Positions 34,200 to 47,364 of a stretch of DNA of 64,000 nt are shown here, piece by piece (positions within the stretch are counted from its first letter, which is position 1; each line of letters starts with the position of its first letter). The notes below the pieces were generated by a model that made no database searches, was not told the origin of the DNA, and worked only from the letters and a program-made list of their open reading frames with translations. The stretch comes from Brasenia schreberi (taxonomy: Eukaryota > Streptophyta > Magnoliopsida > Nymphaeales > Cabombaceae), in contig JAYKKT010000049.1 of the NCBI GenBank assembly GCA_036023115.1, positions 248,001 to 312,000 of the forward strand, read 5' to 3'. The position numbers were made by a program, and so were the translations under genes.

Positions 34200-35177
34200 A
34201 GTTCTTCTGCCTATATTGATTATGTCTTTAATGTTGATGTGAATGCATGGCACAAATGCGTATAGCATATAAATCTAAAAAAATTAAGAAAATTATTCAA
34301 CTTTGACTTACTGCCAAAATTTGAGAAAAACACTTTCACCAAGTGTAAAACTTGTATACAAGGAAAAATGACAAGAAAAGTTTTTTCCAAAGAGATAACA
34401 TGGACAACAACTTTGTTAGATATTATTCACACTGATTTATGTAGAACCTTTAGAGTAAGGTCATATCGAGGAAAGATTTATTTCATAACCTTTATCAATG
34501 ATTACTCAAGATATACATACATACATATATATATATATATCCTAGAACATAAATCTAAGGCATTTGAAGCATTTAAAGAATATAAGCATGAAGTTGAAAA
34601 TCAACTAGAGCATTCAATCAAAATCTTAAAATCAGATAGAGGTAAAGAATACACCTCGGTAGAATTTTTAGAATTCTATAAAGACTTTGGTATTTCAAAG
34701 TAAAATACAATGCACAGGACACCTCAACAAAATGGTATAGCTGAAAGATACAACAAGACATTATTAAACATGACAAGGTCAATGTTAATAGATATCTCTC
34801 TACCAAGGATATTTTTGGGAGAAGTAGTAACTACAGCAGTTTACATGCTCAATGGAGTACCCTATAAGATTGTATTCACTACATCATATGAGATGTCGTT
34901 TGGAAGAAAACTCAAACTAAGTCATCTTAGGAAGTGAGGATCTATTGTTCATGTGAAGATCCTTGATCAGTCTAGAGATAAGCTAGACAGCAGGTCCTTG
35001 AGATGTATATTTATCAGATATCTTAAAGGTTCAAAGGGATATCGGTTTTATCATAAGGACCATGGATTCATAGAAAGCAGGGATATTGAATTCTTAGAAG
35101 ATACTAAGAATAACATCTTAGAAAATAATGATGAGTATGTTGACGATTTAGTAGACCTAAATCAATCATCATTTTAA
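34200..35177 (+). pseudogene. copia integrase remnant
   Basis: The HHCC zinc-binding region lies near 34240-34370 (AWHKC, CKTCIQGKM). The catalytic core is next, with the IIHTDLCR and FINDYSRYTY blocks, and then RTPQQNGIAERYNKT carrying the Glu near 34735. The C-terminal domain follows at 34953-35177 (LRCIFIRYLKGSKGYRFY, then RDIEFLE). A TAA interrupts it at about 34701, a TGA at about 34935, and the (AT)n near 34520 has expanded inside the coding sequence. Confidence 0.87.
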
Positions 35178-35299
35178 CCAATAAAAGATCTTTCTAAGTC
35201 AACTAAAACTTTAAGTGGATATAAAAGAATTATCATACTTGTCTTGCAGAAAAAGTATGCAATTCAGTGGATTTAGATGAGTTGACGAATAACTTGACT

Positions 35300-36596
35300 T
35301 ATCAATAGGCTATAAACTCATTGGAATCAATAGAGTGAGAGAAAGTCATGGATGAGAAAATTGAATTCATTGAGAAAAACTAAGTGTGGAAATTGACTGA
35401 TTTGCTAAAAGGAAGAAAAGTCATAGGTTGTTGGGTTTTGAAAAAGAATTATAATGTCAATGGTTAAATGAATAAGTTTAAAGCGAGATTGGTTGCAAAT
35501 GGTTTTCTCAAAAAAAGGGGATAGATTATATCGAGACATATTCTCCTATTCCAAAATTTGCATCCATCAGAATAATTCTAACAATATCAGCATATTATGA
35601 TTTGGATTTACATCAGTTGGATGTAAAGACTGCTTTTCTATATAGAGATTTAGACAAAATCATATATATGCACCAGCCTGAAGGATATATAATTGAAGGC
35701 CAAGAAGATAAAATATATAGGTTGAGAAAATCTCTATATGACCTGAAACACTCACCTCGCCAATAGTATTTGACTTTTCAAAATATCATTATTAAACTTG
35801 GGTTTGTGGCTAATAAGCTTGATCACTACGTATATATTTGAAATAGTATGAATTACTTTGTCATCTTATCTTTATATGTAGATGACATATTATTGACTGA
35901 GAATGACAATGAGATGATTGTCAAAACCATGTCATGGTTAAACTCAAGGTTTGAAATGAAGGATATGGGAGAAACATCTTATATCATGGGTATAAAGATT
36001 TCTTGAGATAGTGAATTTAAACTCTTATGCCTAAGTCAGAAGAGATATATTAACTATATCCTCGATAAGTTCAAAATGGGTGAATGCAATTATTCTATTA
36101 CACTCGTTACAAAAGATGTCAAATTAAGTAAGGCTAATTGTCCCAGTGAGGGAGATGATAAGCCTAATGTTCCTTCTACACAAGCTATGGGTAGTTTGAT
36201 GTATCATATGTTTTGTAAAAGACCAGATATCAACTTTGTTGTTGGTCTTGTGAGTATATATCAAAGTAATCCTGGATGGTAGCATTGGATGTGTGAAAAA
36301 AAATTTAAGATATCTAAAAAGAACAAAAGACTTGAAATTATGTTTTCAAGAAGATGAACTAAAAGTGATAGGATACTCATATGTTGACTTTGTTGGGAGC
36401 AAAGATGACAGTAAATCAACTTCAGGACAAATATTCTTACTTGGAGGTGGAGTTGTTTGTTGGATACATAAGAAAAAAGGTTGTATAGCATTGCATACAT
36501 AAAAAGCTGAGTATGTGGTTTGTTGTATGCCTGCAACAAGTGCCATATGGATAAGCTACGAGATTTGAAGCTGGAAATAGCTGACGAGCCAGTTGT
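35300..36596 (+). pseudogene. copia reverse transcriptase and RNase H remnant
   Basis: Fragments follow the copia RT order: WKLTDLLKGRKVIGCWVLKK, then FASIRIILTISA, then DVKTAFLYRDL, then LYDLKHSPRQ and stop, then the catalytic YVDDILL near 35878, then MGSLMYHMFCKRPDI. RNase H starts near 36300 and can be followed to LRDLKLEIADEPVV near 36596, where it is cut by the deletion. TAG at 35764 and 36280 and TGA at 36004 are single-base changes from Trp, Gln and Arg codons. Confidence 0.88.
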
Positions 36597-36616
36597 CAGC
36601 CCAACAGAGTTCAACA
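36597..36616 (+). repeat. Stub of the 3' LTR of copia element 2
   Basis: The last 16 bp before the AAGGT duplication match the end of the 5' LTR at 13 of 16 positions (both end TCAACA). Confidence 0.65.
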
Positions 36617-36813
36617 AAGGTTGGGCTGGGTAGGCAGCCCAGCCAACCGAGGGCAGTACGGGAGAGAATGAAGATGTTGCTGTTTACTAGGCGTAAAGAC
36701 CATATCCAGCAGGTGGAAGGTTGAAGGGATCAGTAGGGATAGGGAGCTGGTTCCTACGGAACGGTAGAACTCACAAAGGTCATCTGCGTGTTTTCGGTGA
36801 GAGAACTGTTACA
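36617..36813 (+). repeat. LTR of family F, copy F1, second part
   Basis: It continues F1 after the copia insertion and aligns with 60730-60913 (words gtggaaggctgaa, ggttcctgccgaa). It ends GTTACA at 36813. Confidence 0.75.
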
Positions 36814-36815
36814 TT

Positions 36816-36827
36816 TGGTATAAAAGC
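36816..36827 (+). other. Primer-binding site of element F1
   Basis: TGGTATAAAAGC, 10 of 12 matching the initiator tRNA-Met primer site, two bases after the LTR end. Confidence 0.6.
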
Positions 36828-37890
36828 ATTTCATTACATTCTGTGAGTATTCATAGATGTTAAACCACCACACGTACTCATAGATACTCCTTGCTCTCAC
36901 CGGAACAACCACCCCAAAAATCAGAGTTATAGCTAGTTTGTCAATATGTTCAGAAACTGAGTTCCACTATGTTGTTTTCGTGTTGGTGAAGTTGTTTGGC
37001 TCCCAATGCAATTCAATTTTGCCTTGGTGCTTGAGAATCATTTGTGGTGTATGTTGCGTACTATCCCAAGTCCATTTGAGTTGTTGTTTGGTGTGCGAGA
37101 ACCAGTACTTAATCCGGATTATAGAAATTGTAATGATTCTGTAAGTTGCGAGCTAAGTTTTGTTGTTGGTGCTGTTCTGAAGCGAATTAATGGGGTTTTC
37201 TTTTTCATAAGGCGGGTTCCATTGTAGATCTGAATGTCCTGGCATTAAACAAAGGTGTGGATAGTTGATTCGGGCATTTCAGAGTTGTCGTTGGGTGCTT
37301 GGAAACTAGAAACGTAGCTATGAAGTTTGCTCTGTTTGTGTTTTTTACTGTGGCTGTGTTGTTGCAGATTTTAGGAAGTTGCAGCAGATTAGGTGCTTGT
37401 TTCATCAAGTGTTACCGTGATCCTTTTGCTGAATTCATCGAAGGATATTTCTGTAGACATCGTGGGTATATTTGGAGGTCTGGTTGCAGCCAATAGTGTT
37501 GGTAAATTACTACTGCAGTTCAGTTTGTGTCTGGTTGTTTTTCTGCAGGGTATGGTGTAGTCATTGCTCGCAGTTTTCTTCTCCAGTGGTGCTACCCGAG
37601 GCAAGGGTGGTTGCTGCATATTATGGCGCAGTAAAGCAGGTAGCCTAGATTCATATTCATGCGTTGCATAAACGTGTAAGTTGTTTGTAAGAAAAGAACT
37701 TTTATAAAAGGAAAAGATTTATGAGGTTATAAACATGTCTTGAATAAAATGGCTTTAACATAAAGCTGAGATAGAAAAACAAGGAAGAGAAAAGCAAGTA
37801 TTTATGAAATGAAAAAATAAACTAATGATATAAAACAATAACCAAATAACCAACTCTCTTCTTGTGAAAACCCTTTGCTTTCTTCCTTGT
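36828..37890 (+). other. Leader of element F1
   Basis: About 1 kb without a recognisable protein between primer site and the gag-like region. Short open frames on both strands show no known motif. A pyrimidine tract followed by cttgtag at about 37887-37893 could be a splice acceptor, but no partner donor could be supported. Confidence 0.4.
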
Positions 37891-37895
37891 AGAGC

Positions 37896-39180
37896 TTGCT
37901 TCTGCATAATTCTGAGGTCTGCTGCTACTTGATTGCATCCTCTGCGTCAACAAAAACTTTAGTGGACAGCATGCATATGAAGAATGAAGAAAGAGAACGA
38001 CTTGCAGCCATTGAAGGCGAGTTGGAAGCCTTTCGGATTATTTTGCTGAACATTGTAGCTAGTGAGGGATTAGTTGCTTGGCAAGTTAGAGTGCCGAAAC
38101 TACGATGGAATATGGGACAACAAGATCCTTCAAAATTTGATATGGGATCTTGACACATTTTGCGGCTACCAAAGTATTGGAGGAAGGGCGGTTGGTGGTC
38201 GCTATGTGCTATTTTGTAGGCAACGTGAAGCTTTTGGTGACACATCAGGTATCTCTCCATAGATGAAAAGGGTCGGCACTTTATTTTGTTATGTCCGGAC
38301 CTAATGGTGAAGCTGAGATGTATGTTTTTATCGAGCGATACAAGTTCGAGAGCTCGTAAGCAGCTGTATATAGCTTGAGGAACACTAGGTACGTGCGAGA
38401 TTATGTGCGCCGGTTTTGTAGGCATTTGTTGGAGGTGTACGACATGTCCATAACGAATCAGCTGTTTGTATTCATCCGAGGATTGCAGCGTTAGGCACAA
38501 GTTAAAGAACGCCACCAGCCTACGATATCCATGAGGATTGTGGTCGAGTTTTTGACTGATTTTCAGGGTTGGAAATCAAGCCAATTGAAGAAGTCCTTGA
38601 AGGAGAATCATGCGACGAACATAGATATCAAGATGAAGAAAGGGAAGCCTCGTCCACGAACCAGCAAAGAGCATAACCAGCAGGCTGGGAGTGTTAGGCA
38701 TGCAGTGACGCCAACGATCGAGTAGAAGAAGAGATCGCATGGTGACCGTATGTCCAGGGGTGACAAACTGCAGCCTTGCTTGATGCAAGAGGAGCTAAAG
38801 GTAATGTTGGCTAAGTCGGGGAGGCCAGGGTGAGTCGCGATGTGTATTGTTTGCGTATTCAGTTGCTGCATACCATTTGCATAGAGGGGAGGTCAGGTAA
38901 GAGTGTGTACCTCCCCAGAGCACTGAGTGGAGCACCATGCAACAGGTGTGGCCCGAAGACGTGGGAGGGGCATTGTAGTGGAGCGGGAGTGCAGGGAAAA
39001 CCTCTCCAAGCACACAATAGGGCGCGTGAGAGTGATGGCGCTTGTTGACGCACAGAGGATGGGCACGCCAGGCAGGAACAGTGTGGGAGTCGTGACGAGG
39101 CGATGCCACGCACCATAGAATCATGTAGGGTGCAGGGGATCCCGAGCATGCAGGAGGAGAAGACAGGAGATGCCGATGTA
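37896..39180 (+). pseudogene. gypsy-type gag remnant of element F1
   Basis: The start reads EERERLAAIEGELEAF, a charged N-terminal helix. At 38390-38518 the frame reads VRDYVRRFCRHLLEVYDMS then VFIRGLQR and TAG, the capsid block of plant Ty3/gypsy gag, with the TAG (38492) where Trp is usual. Near 38937 a CNRCGPKTWEGHC segment resembles the first cysteine motif of the nucleocapsid. 38145-39180 is repeated at 61865-62640. With the tRNA-Met primer site this suggests a chromovirus-like gypsy element. No pol was found. Confidence 0.7.
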
Positions 39181-40019
39181 TGCGGACGGTAGATGAGGTT
39201 GAGTCTCAGTTAGGGAACTGTCACAAGAGCTCGAGCATACCGACGACCTCAAAGGCGAAGTCCAGCTCAACCGGGGAGAGTGGTTACAGACCTGCTTCAG
39301 ATTTTCATTACTATAGTAGTGCAGTGGCTCTTTTCCTTTTTACTGATTTGTGCCGCAAAACTTTGAGCAACAACAATCACGTACAGAAGAATTATGATGA
39401 ACACCCAAAAAAATTCTTAGAAAAAACTGTATTAAATCTAGAAAGTTGGTTTTCATCTGGCTCATTTAAAAATGCTTTAGATGATACCCAGAGTTTCAAA
39501 TTTTTGTAAGGAAAGCTCAAGTTGTTGTAGGTAACAAAAAGGGGGAATTTAAGGGCACCCATAACCTGCTCTAGATCCGTATGCCATAAACCATCCACCT
39601 AGAAATCAAGAACTACTCCATGTAAGGGGATAGGTATGAGATGGATATTTGTCCACAAGAGATTTAAATCTGATTCATAAAAAATATATCTCTATTAGGA
39701 TATGGATATGGACATACATACCTATTCAAGAGGTAGTTCGATTCAATCCACAATGGAGCCATCTCCTTGATTATGACGTCACTTAGTGGGGGACCAGATA
39801 GGTATTTGGACTTTACAAATATGCTTGGATCTTTTGCATATTCATATCATCTATCGTGTCATATTTCTCATTTGATTAGTTTATGTTAGTTACATTAGAT
39901 TATATATTCCATATGCAACAATCTTGTTTTGCCATAAACATCTGCATCGCATCATAAGTCATCACCTGTAATGGATGCCAAAACTACAATGTCAATATTG
40001 TTTGTAATGGGTGCCAAGC
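39181..40019. other. Unresolved sequence between F1 and gypsy relic B
   Basis: A 109-codon plus-strand frame (39180-39509) starts in F-related sequence but continues into AT-rich sequence with no known motif. From about 39600 nothing is recognised. It is probably an undefined part of the F internal region or a diverged TE. Confidence 0.35.
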
Positions 40020-40177
40020 GTCATATGACATTGATGTGAAGGAAGAGCTTTGATCCAAAAAAAACTCACCGTGTCATCCGGTTTACACCACAAGCTGGTA
40101 CTCTAGAATGACAAGATACAGTGGAGACAATAATTTCCTATCAACATAAGCATGGTGAAGTAACCTTCTATCCGTTG

Positions 40178-42759
40178 TGTAAACACCCAAAATTTTCTCA
40201 AAAGATTTGACCTTTTAAAATTTGTCTTTTTAAAGAAAAAATACATTTCTAGATCTTTTAAGGTTTTTCAAATAAAGATACCCTAAACGAACCCATTTTT
40301 TCATCAAAATTTTGTAGTAAACTCAAAATAACGGTATTTTACACCCTCTCAAAAAGAGTAAATTTTGACAAAAGGCCAAAAAAATTATCACTCTGCCCTC
40401 AATGCCAAATTGGTAGGATTTTGCTATTTCAAAATATTGCCTTCAAAGAAAAAATGGTTTCAAAAGATTGCCAAAAGAGAATCAAGAAAAGTAGAATTCC
40501 TGAATGCTAAGATGAAAGCATAGAGCCCCCCAAAATAAATGAAGGTCCTCCAACAAATGGACCAAATCAAATTAAGTGACATATGCTGCTAGCCTAATTC
40601 AAATCAAGCCCAAAACAATCAAATTCAAATCAAAGGTGTTGGCCATCCAACCAAATCAAGTTAAACCAAGAACGAGATTGACTACAAGAAAAGCCAAGTT
40701 CGACCAAGTCAAGAACAAAGAGAACTTAATCGGGTCAAAGTGGACAAACCAAGGCCATAAAGCAAGCCTTGATCCAATCTGATCAAAGACGAGTCAAGCC
40801 ACATGACCAGCCAAGCTAGAAGCAGATTGCATCAAAGGACTTAGCTTAGTCAAAGGTAGCCAAAGGTTGTAACAAAACCACCCAAGGGTTGCACCAAAGA
40901 GGATGGATCACACCAAGCTCGGCTACAACAAGTGGAGAGATACACCAAAGAGTGAATCAAGGCCAAGGATCATATCATGTCACAGGCTAGATTAAGTCAA
41001 AAAGGGTCAAAGCAAGGCCAATACAATGGCCTAGTGGGATAAGTCAAAGCCAACACCCATACATTGGACAAAGACCAAGGTTGCACCTAGACCCGAGTTG
41101 CATCAAGTCCACTCCTAGCCAAGGGCGAGCCACCAAACTTGGGCGGATAGCACCTAGGGTTGCAACAAGCCCACATAGACCAAGAGAGGACCACCACCAA
41201 CCCCAAGTGAACCCATGTGCAGCCATGTGACCAGCAACCACTCTTGGATTAGATCAAAGTTGGGAAAAGCAGGAAGCTCCAAGCCCAAACCCGTGGAAGA
41301 TCCTAGAGACTCTCCTTGAAAGCTATAAATAGACCCCTTGGGGGCTGCTCTAGAGAAAAAAATAAAAGAGGCAAAGAAGAAAAATTAAGAGAGAAAATCC
41401 TAGCAAATTGAGAGAGCAAGAGAGAGAGGGGAGGAGGAGAGGAAGGAGTCGTCCCCCTTAGGGTGGAGGTGTTGCCCCAAACCACCGGTCTTCCAAGCCT
41501 TCAAGGTTCTTCAATCAAGGTTGATTCCTTACCATATCTTCTCCTTTTCTTCTTTGATTCTTCAATTCCATTCAATGTAAGTTGTAATTAAAGACAAATG
41601 TCTCCAAAGCCTCGTAATATTTGAGGAGAAGTGCTGCCAAAATTCATCCAAGATCATTGGTAAGATTGTCTATCACATGTTCGATTTCAGGTTTGCTTCT
41701 ACCTCGATATACATCGTAAAACTTATACTCTCTCATCTCTTTTATGCTTAAGATATAAATAATTTCCTTTAATTATTACACTTTCTCCTAATAGAATGAA
41801 GTCCTCAACCCAAAATTCTTTGGATGATCATTTAACACATTAAAGTTCAATCGGATGCATGCATTAGCCTTGTAAACAGAAAACTTTGTTTTTAGTATCC
41901 TACATTTGTCTAATCATTAATTTCTCAGCCTTTGTCTATAAACCAAAAACTCTGAAACTTGGTCCACAACTTACTCACACACTGACCAACACACCATAAA
42001 TTTTTCAAGAATTTTAGGTGCGGCAAAGGTTGTAAATAAAATCAAAGAAAACTAAATAAAAATTGAGATAGACCTAACACCACTGCACATACTTCAATGG
42101 AGCCTAGGTAAAACTCCCTTAACTCTGTCTGAATAGATTCAAAAATTCTAAAAATGGTTTCGCTAGAAATATGATTTTCATAGCTTTCCAACTTGACTAA
42201 TTTTATAAAATTATAAGATTTATGTGCAGATATACAAGCATTTTTTTAAGTATTTATATTTCTATCACAGAGTCTATCCCGAGTTCCATGTCTCAGAACT
42301 CCGCAGATTTAATTTTGTTCATTCTCTTAACCAAAACAAAAATATTCTAATGAACTTCACATCTAGGCCTAGCCTCGATGAATTTTTTGGGATTTTTCGA
42401 ATCCTATAAAATACAAAAAAAAATAGAAATATGAGTTGGTGGAAACAAAACTAGTTCTATTTTTCAGAACTAAAATTGAATTTACCCAAGGGAATGATCA
42501 AAGGGTTTTGAAAAATCCGTTTTAATTTAAAAAATTCAAAAATACAACGGATCACAAATCACTTTCCTAAACGTCTAGGCTGACTCTTGCGCATCGGTTC
42601 AACAAGGCTTATGACGATAAGATTACACTTATCCATAATCGCCAAACGAAGTTAGAAATCATCTTTGCAAGTTTGAGAAAACTTGATAGCACGCTCGCGC
42701 TTTGTTTTGTAAATTTGATTTCAAGTCAATCCTAGACTTGAAACTTATTTACATCAACA
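40178..42759 (+). repeat. 5' LTR of element C (2.58 kb)
   Basis: TG...CA ends, collinear with 49688-51013 plus 54138-54549. It carries 1.3 kb (about 40636-41957) that the 3' LTR lacks, including the TATA box, and lacks about 470 bp (the equivalent of 49990-50460) that the 3' LTR has. Confidence 0.88.
41323..41331 (+). promoter_or_regulatory. TATA box of LTR C
   Basis: ctataaata followed by a purine-rich start region (aaagaggcaaagaagaaaa near 41366). It lies about 1.15 kb into the LTR, as expected for the U3/R border. Confidence 0.6.
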
Positions 42760-45417
42760 AATTTGGCGTGCCCGGTGAGACCTAGATCTTAGAAAAGTTA
42801 TTTTAATCCGGTCACTTTATTTCGAAACAAATCAACTCCAAAACCTTATTTTAAACTCTTTTGAAAAACTTGATCAAAATTTTGAAATTTTCCAGCACAT
42901 TCACCATGTCAAGTGTGGATTATTCTTTTAAAAATATGTCAAGGAAGGCCTCATCAAACTTCACATCGGTTTTTCAAAACCATGAAAGTCTTTTCAATCC
43001 CATGAAGATAGAATCATCTCTCTAAAACGAGAGTTGAGAGAGATACAAATCGAAAGATAAATTATTGCTCTAAGCCAAGAGGTCAAGGCACATTGTTCCC
43101 ATGAGAAATAATCTCGGGTCCATAGGGAGACAAACCATGCTTGAAAAACCAAACCAACCTCAAGATCCGATGAAGGATATAAGGCCACAAATGTAGCAAG
43201 TGTTGGGATCAAACCATCCCTTCCTAACCTTATTAATCATCCACTTCCAAATGCCCCTTTGTCCATAGAAAATCCAAAAAAAAATTATATTTCAAAAAAA
43301 AATCTGGAAAATCTTCAAAATTCAAAAACATTTGAAAATCAAAAAATTGAAAAAGATGAAATTCTGAAAATTGAAAATGAAAATGAAGTCTACATTTCTA
43401 AACACACAAACGAAGTGGGGCATGAAGTTCTCTTCTCACAAGTCACCCCAAAAGTTTCAAAACTTCCAGTCTGATGGGTTTCATTCCCATGAGCACTACT
43501 TCACACACTTTAGAGGTTTTCTCTCTCAAAGAAACACAAACAAAGGAAAATGAGTGTTACACACACATAAGCTTGGAGGATGAAATAACAAACATATCAA
43601 AGCAACCGGAGCTTGAAGCCATGTATTAGCTCGAGCCACTTTAGGACGCGTACAAGGAAGCTTGTTCTCACCATGTAAAGGTAGTCAAGCTCAAAAAATG
43701 TATGCCTGAAACTCAATTCTCCAAAACTCCCTACTCGATCCTCCCTTTCTTAGTGTAGGATTGATAAATCATTTGTATGCATTTCATGTACCAAATCACA
43801 CTCATACACTCACAAGCCCATGAAATGTGCCAAAAGATGTGGATTTTCAAGGTACGCCGAATATCCTGCACCAACAAAATGAAAATAAAATTCAAAACTT
43901 GGTAGACATGATTATTCCTTAGGCATATATCGATATCCTAGGTACACCTAATCCTACCATGCATAAACAAATTCCCTTGAACTTAGGTTTGTATCATAAA
44001 TCCAAGTCTACAATCATGCCTTCCCCCAACATCCACAAGCCCACCAAGGGACCGAGCATTGTTTTCCTTGGGATCCATATCTTTTCATCTTGCAAGAGAT
44101 CAAACATGCTCTCCCTTCGCATACACATATACATACACACACATCGTCCACTCCTAAGGGCACATTGGATTGTACCTAGGATCTATCATAAAGATATCAA
44201 CCAAACCACGCCTCGGATGCGCATCCTTCATGCACCCAAACTCCTGGATCCTCCTTGGACATAAGGCTAACTCCAGGTTTTGTATATTGTGTATAAGTTA
44301 TCTCCAAAATCCAAAAAAAATCTGAAAAAAAAAAACCAAAAATACAAAAAAATAATCAAAAAGGAAAAAGAAAAATCAAAAACATTTTGTTGAAAGAAAT
44401 GCCAACTCCTGTAGAGATTATTTGAGTGATGTCAATTTACATGAACTTCCTCAAAATCAACAAAATCTTTGACTTGGGCAAACATTCAAGTTCCCTACAA
44501 GGTGACCAACATGGGAAACAAACCTATCCCAAAACGCATCAAAGCTAGAATCATATCATGCATATCCCTAGTTCATATCAAAACCAAGATGTCCATGACA
44601 TAGATAATGTATGGGTCATTCATGCATCTCATTAAAAATCATTCATGACATGCCATAATAGGGGTCGGCCATAGTGTGAATGCCCATGTCATCTCCTCTA
44701 AACTAAGGGCATGTAGAGTGCATTCCCTAAACACATTTCATAAAGACTTAAATATATTCATCATTTCGTAAAGCATGTATCTTCATCATCTCATATAGAA
44801 ATACATTTTACATGTCATGCATCCCATGCACATCATTCACCCATAATAGGCTCACAAAGTGGCGGCTCAAGTGGGAATGTTGATATGTCATAGAGGGGAC
44901 AAAACAAAAACCAACAATGCATATTGGCTAATTGATGCCTAGAAAAGAAACTTGGTAGACCCTATAAATGCCTAATATCAAAAAGATATGATATTTATTG
45001 TCTACCACAAATTCTTTTGAAATGATTTTTGCAAATGTATCTTCTTTAATTTCTTAAAGAAATGACCAAGTTGAATATAGGCCTCTTAACTAGGGATTGA
45101 TGCTCTATGAAAAGTGGAGTGTTTTCAAAATCATTAAATGACGTTTCAAAAATCCTTCTATTACAAGATAGGGCCTAGTTCGAAATAGCAAAATATTTTC
45201 AAATAGTATATGCTATTATGAAATAGGGCATACTTGATTAGACCGAGTACCTAAAGGGATAAGTTGTTTCCCCGACTCATTCTCTCCAAAGAAAAATTAG
45301 CAAAAGTCAAAAGAGAAAAAGAAAGAAAATAAATCTCCAATATAGAGGTCTTCCTACAAAAGAAAAAAAAAGTCAAAGCTCAAAGAGCAGTTTTCCTCCA
45401 AATCTCCTCTTCCTTAT
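42760..45417 (+). other. Internal region of element C, left part
   Basis: It begins aatttggcgtgcccggtgag, in the position and style of a plant gypsy primer-binding site. I cannot name the tRNA. A short frame opens at 42907 (MSSVDYSFKNMSRKASSN) but meets stops quickly. The rest is AT-rich with no known domain. The charged frames at 43259-43553 reflect composition. Confidence 0.55.
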
Positions 45418-47364
45418 TACAAACACCCAAATTTTTTTTTTTTGCCTCTTAGGAAATTAACTATATTTTGCAATTTTGGGTTTTTGAATAAAAAAAAAGA
45501 GCATCAAACGAGTGTGTTTTGGCAACAACATTTTATGAAAGCCTTAAAATGATGAAAGAGTGCTTCTCTTTCTGAAAATTTTGAATTTGGACAAAATTGG
45601 ATAAAAATAATGATTTTGCCCTCAACAATGGAAAAGCAGGATTTTGTTTCCCGAAAAGATTTATGTTGGAAAGTATGTTGAAAACTTGCCCTTTGAAAAG
45701 ATATAGGTATCAAAGAGACAAGTTGACACTTGAAAAGGAAGGTGGACGCTCAGAAAGGAAAAGTGAGCATTAAAAAGGGAAAGTGAGCTTCCTAGAAAGA
45801 AAAGCTCATACTTGGAAAGAAATCAATTTCCAAAGGGTAAGGTTGGTATCATGAAAAGAAATGAAAGATTGATGCAATAATAATGGCTTCCGAAGAGAAA
45901 AGGTTTGGTATCGAAGGCATTTGGTAGCATGTCCATATTAGGTTTGGTTGTTAGAAACATGCAATTGATATAGGGATTGGTATCCATTTTGCATTATGAT
46001 CCTATTGTTATATTATCTTGATGCTAACAATGGTTGTTAGTATTCCAACACTCATGAAGGGAATCCAACGAGCATGAAGGTTGGTTTTCAAAAACGTAAC
46101 ATAGGTCACTTGAACACGTTCATAGTGGGTAGGCATGTAACATTGATTTGCATAACCACGTTCATGACAAATATGCAGATAATAGGGGACTGTTTAAATA
46201 CTCTTATAGGTATAACATTAAGAGATTCAGTCGAGATCATCATGTGAACTTATCGATTCCCTCAAAGTGGTCATTTATACTTTGTGTTCAGCCTCCTCCT
46301 GTTAAACTTTTGAACCTGTTAAACTTCTGAATTAGTCTTGTTATATAAAGATCTTTCTTAGCAAAACGCATCTCGAAGTTCAATACAGCAAGCTGTATCT
46401 AGGCACATAAAACATTTGGTGCATGAGTTCATACTCAAACGTTTGTTTTCAAGTCCTCTTTTGTTTAAGAAGGAACTAATCTTCAAGGTGACCAGGTCCT
46501 AGTTCTAGAAGGAGATTCTACTGTGATGCGGTTTTGCTTCATTATTTGCATATCAAAGTAATTAAATTGTTGTAACAGCGATAAAGAACTTGGCAATAAA
46601 ATCAACCTCTGTAACACGAGGTTAATCATGAACCCATACGTTCCAAGGGGGAGGAAGTACCTCTGTTGAACAAGCAAAGATTTTTAACTTGCCTGGACCA
46701 AGAATTCAATTCAGAGAACTTGGTGATGAGGTAGTTTTAAAAGCACACTGGGATCAATACAAGAATGTTGTCAACAAGGATGAGAAGTGGAGGTTACTAC
46801 AACTGTTTCTTCGCCATTTTCTGTTGGTATACAAGAACTGGAAGCCTACATGCTTACAATTGTCAGAGATGGCTTCATATGCCATGCATTTTGTGGATTA
46901 GACACCAAATACAGATAGCATTATTGTAGGGTGCTCTGCTTGGTATCATGCTGAAGTCATTCTTGTTGTAACACAAGAAGTTACACCGATAGCAAATATC
47001 GTTTCTTCAATGCAATTTTCCTCTGACATATTGGAGCCACCTATCAGCTTAAATGGTGCAGAGTATCTGAATGTCATCAATGTCTTATCTTTGTTAAGTC
47101 GTTCCATAGTCAATAATAAAGCATTCATCTCCTATGGAGGTATTTGAAAGTTAATGACTCTAATGAAAGTTGCTATTATCCAACTCAAGTCAGTGCCATC
47201 TATGCTCTTTGCGCATGAATAGTTATCTCCCCCTAACGTTGAGAGGATAAGATTCTTACAGAAACTATTGTTCTTTGTGGTATCTGAAAATTCAAATGTT
47301 ATAAGTTTGGAATGTAAAACAACCGTGTGTTACCCAACACGCAAACCGGTGGCCTTATTTTCCC

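Larger units (their letters stand above)
27930..36616 (+). mobile_element. Ty1/copia element 2, nested in LTR F1
   Basis: It is bounded by perfect 5-bp target duplications AAGGT (27925-27929 and 36617-36621). Removing it rejoins LTR F1 in register with copies F2 and F3. Order: 5' LTR 27930-28364, primer site 28366-28377, long leader, gag 29690-30427, solo-LTR insertion 30428-33714, rest of gag, protease, integrase, reverse transcriptase, RNase H to about 36596, then only the last 16-20 bp of the 3' LTR. A deletion therefore removed the end of RNase H and nearly all of the 3' LTR. Many stops and shifts; not active. Confidence 0.9.

Noticed and set aside
37925..38515. 196-residue minus-strand frame opposite the F1 gag region.
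   Set aside because: The plus strand carries the recognisable gag blocks; the minus frame has no known motif and is a shadow.
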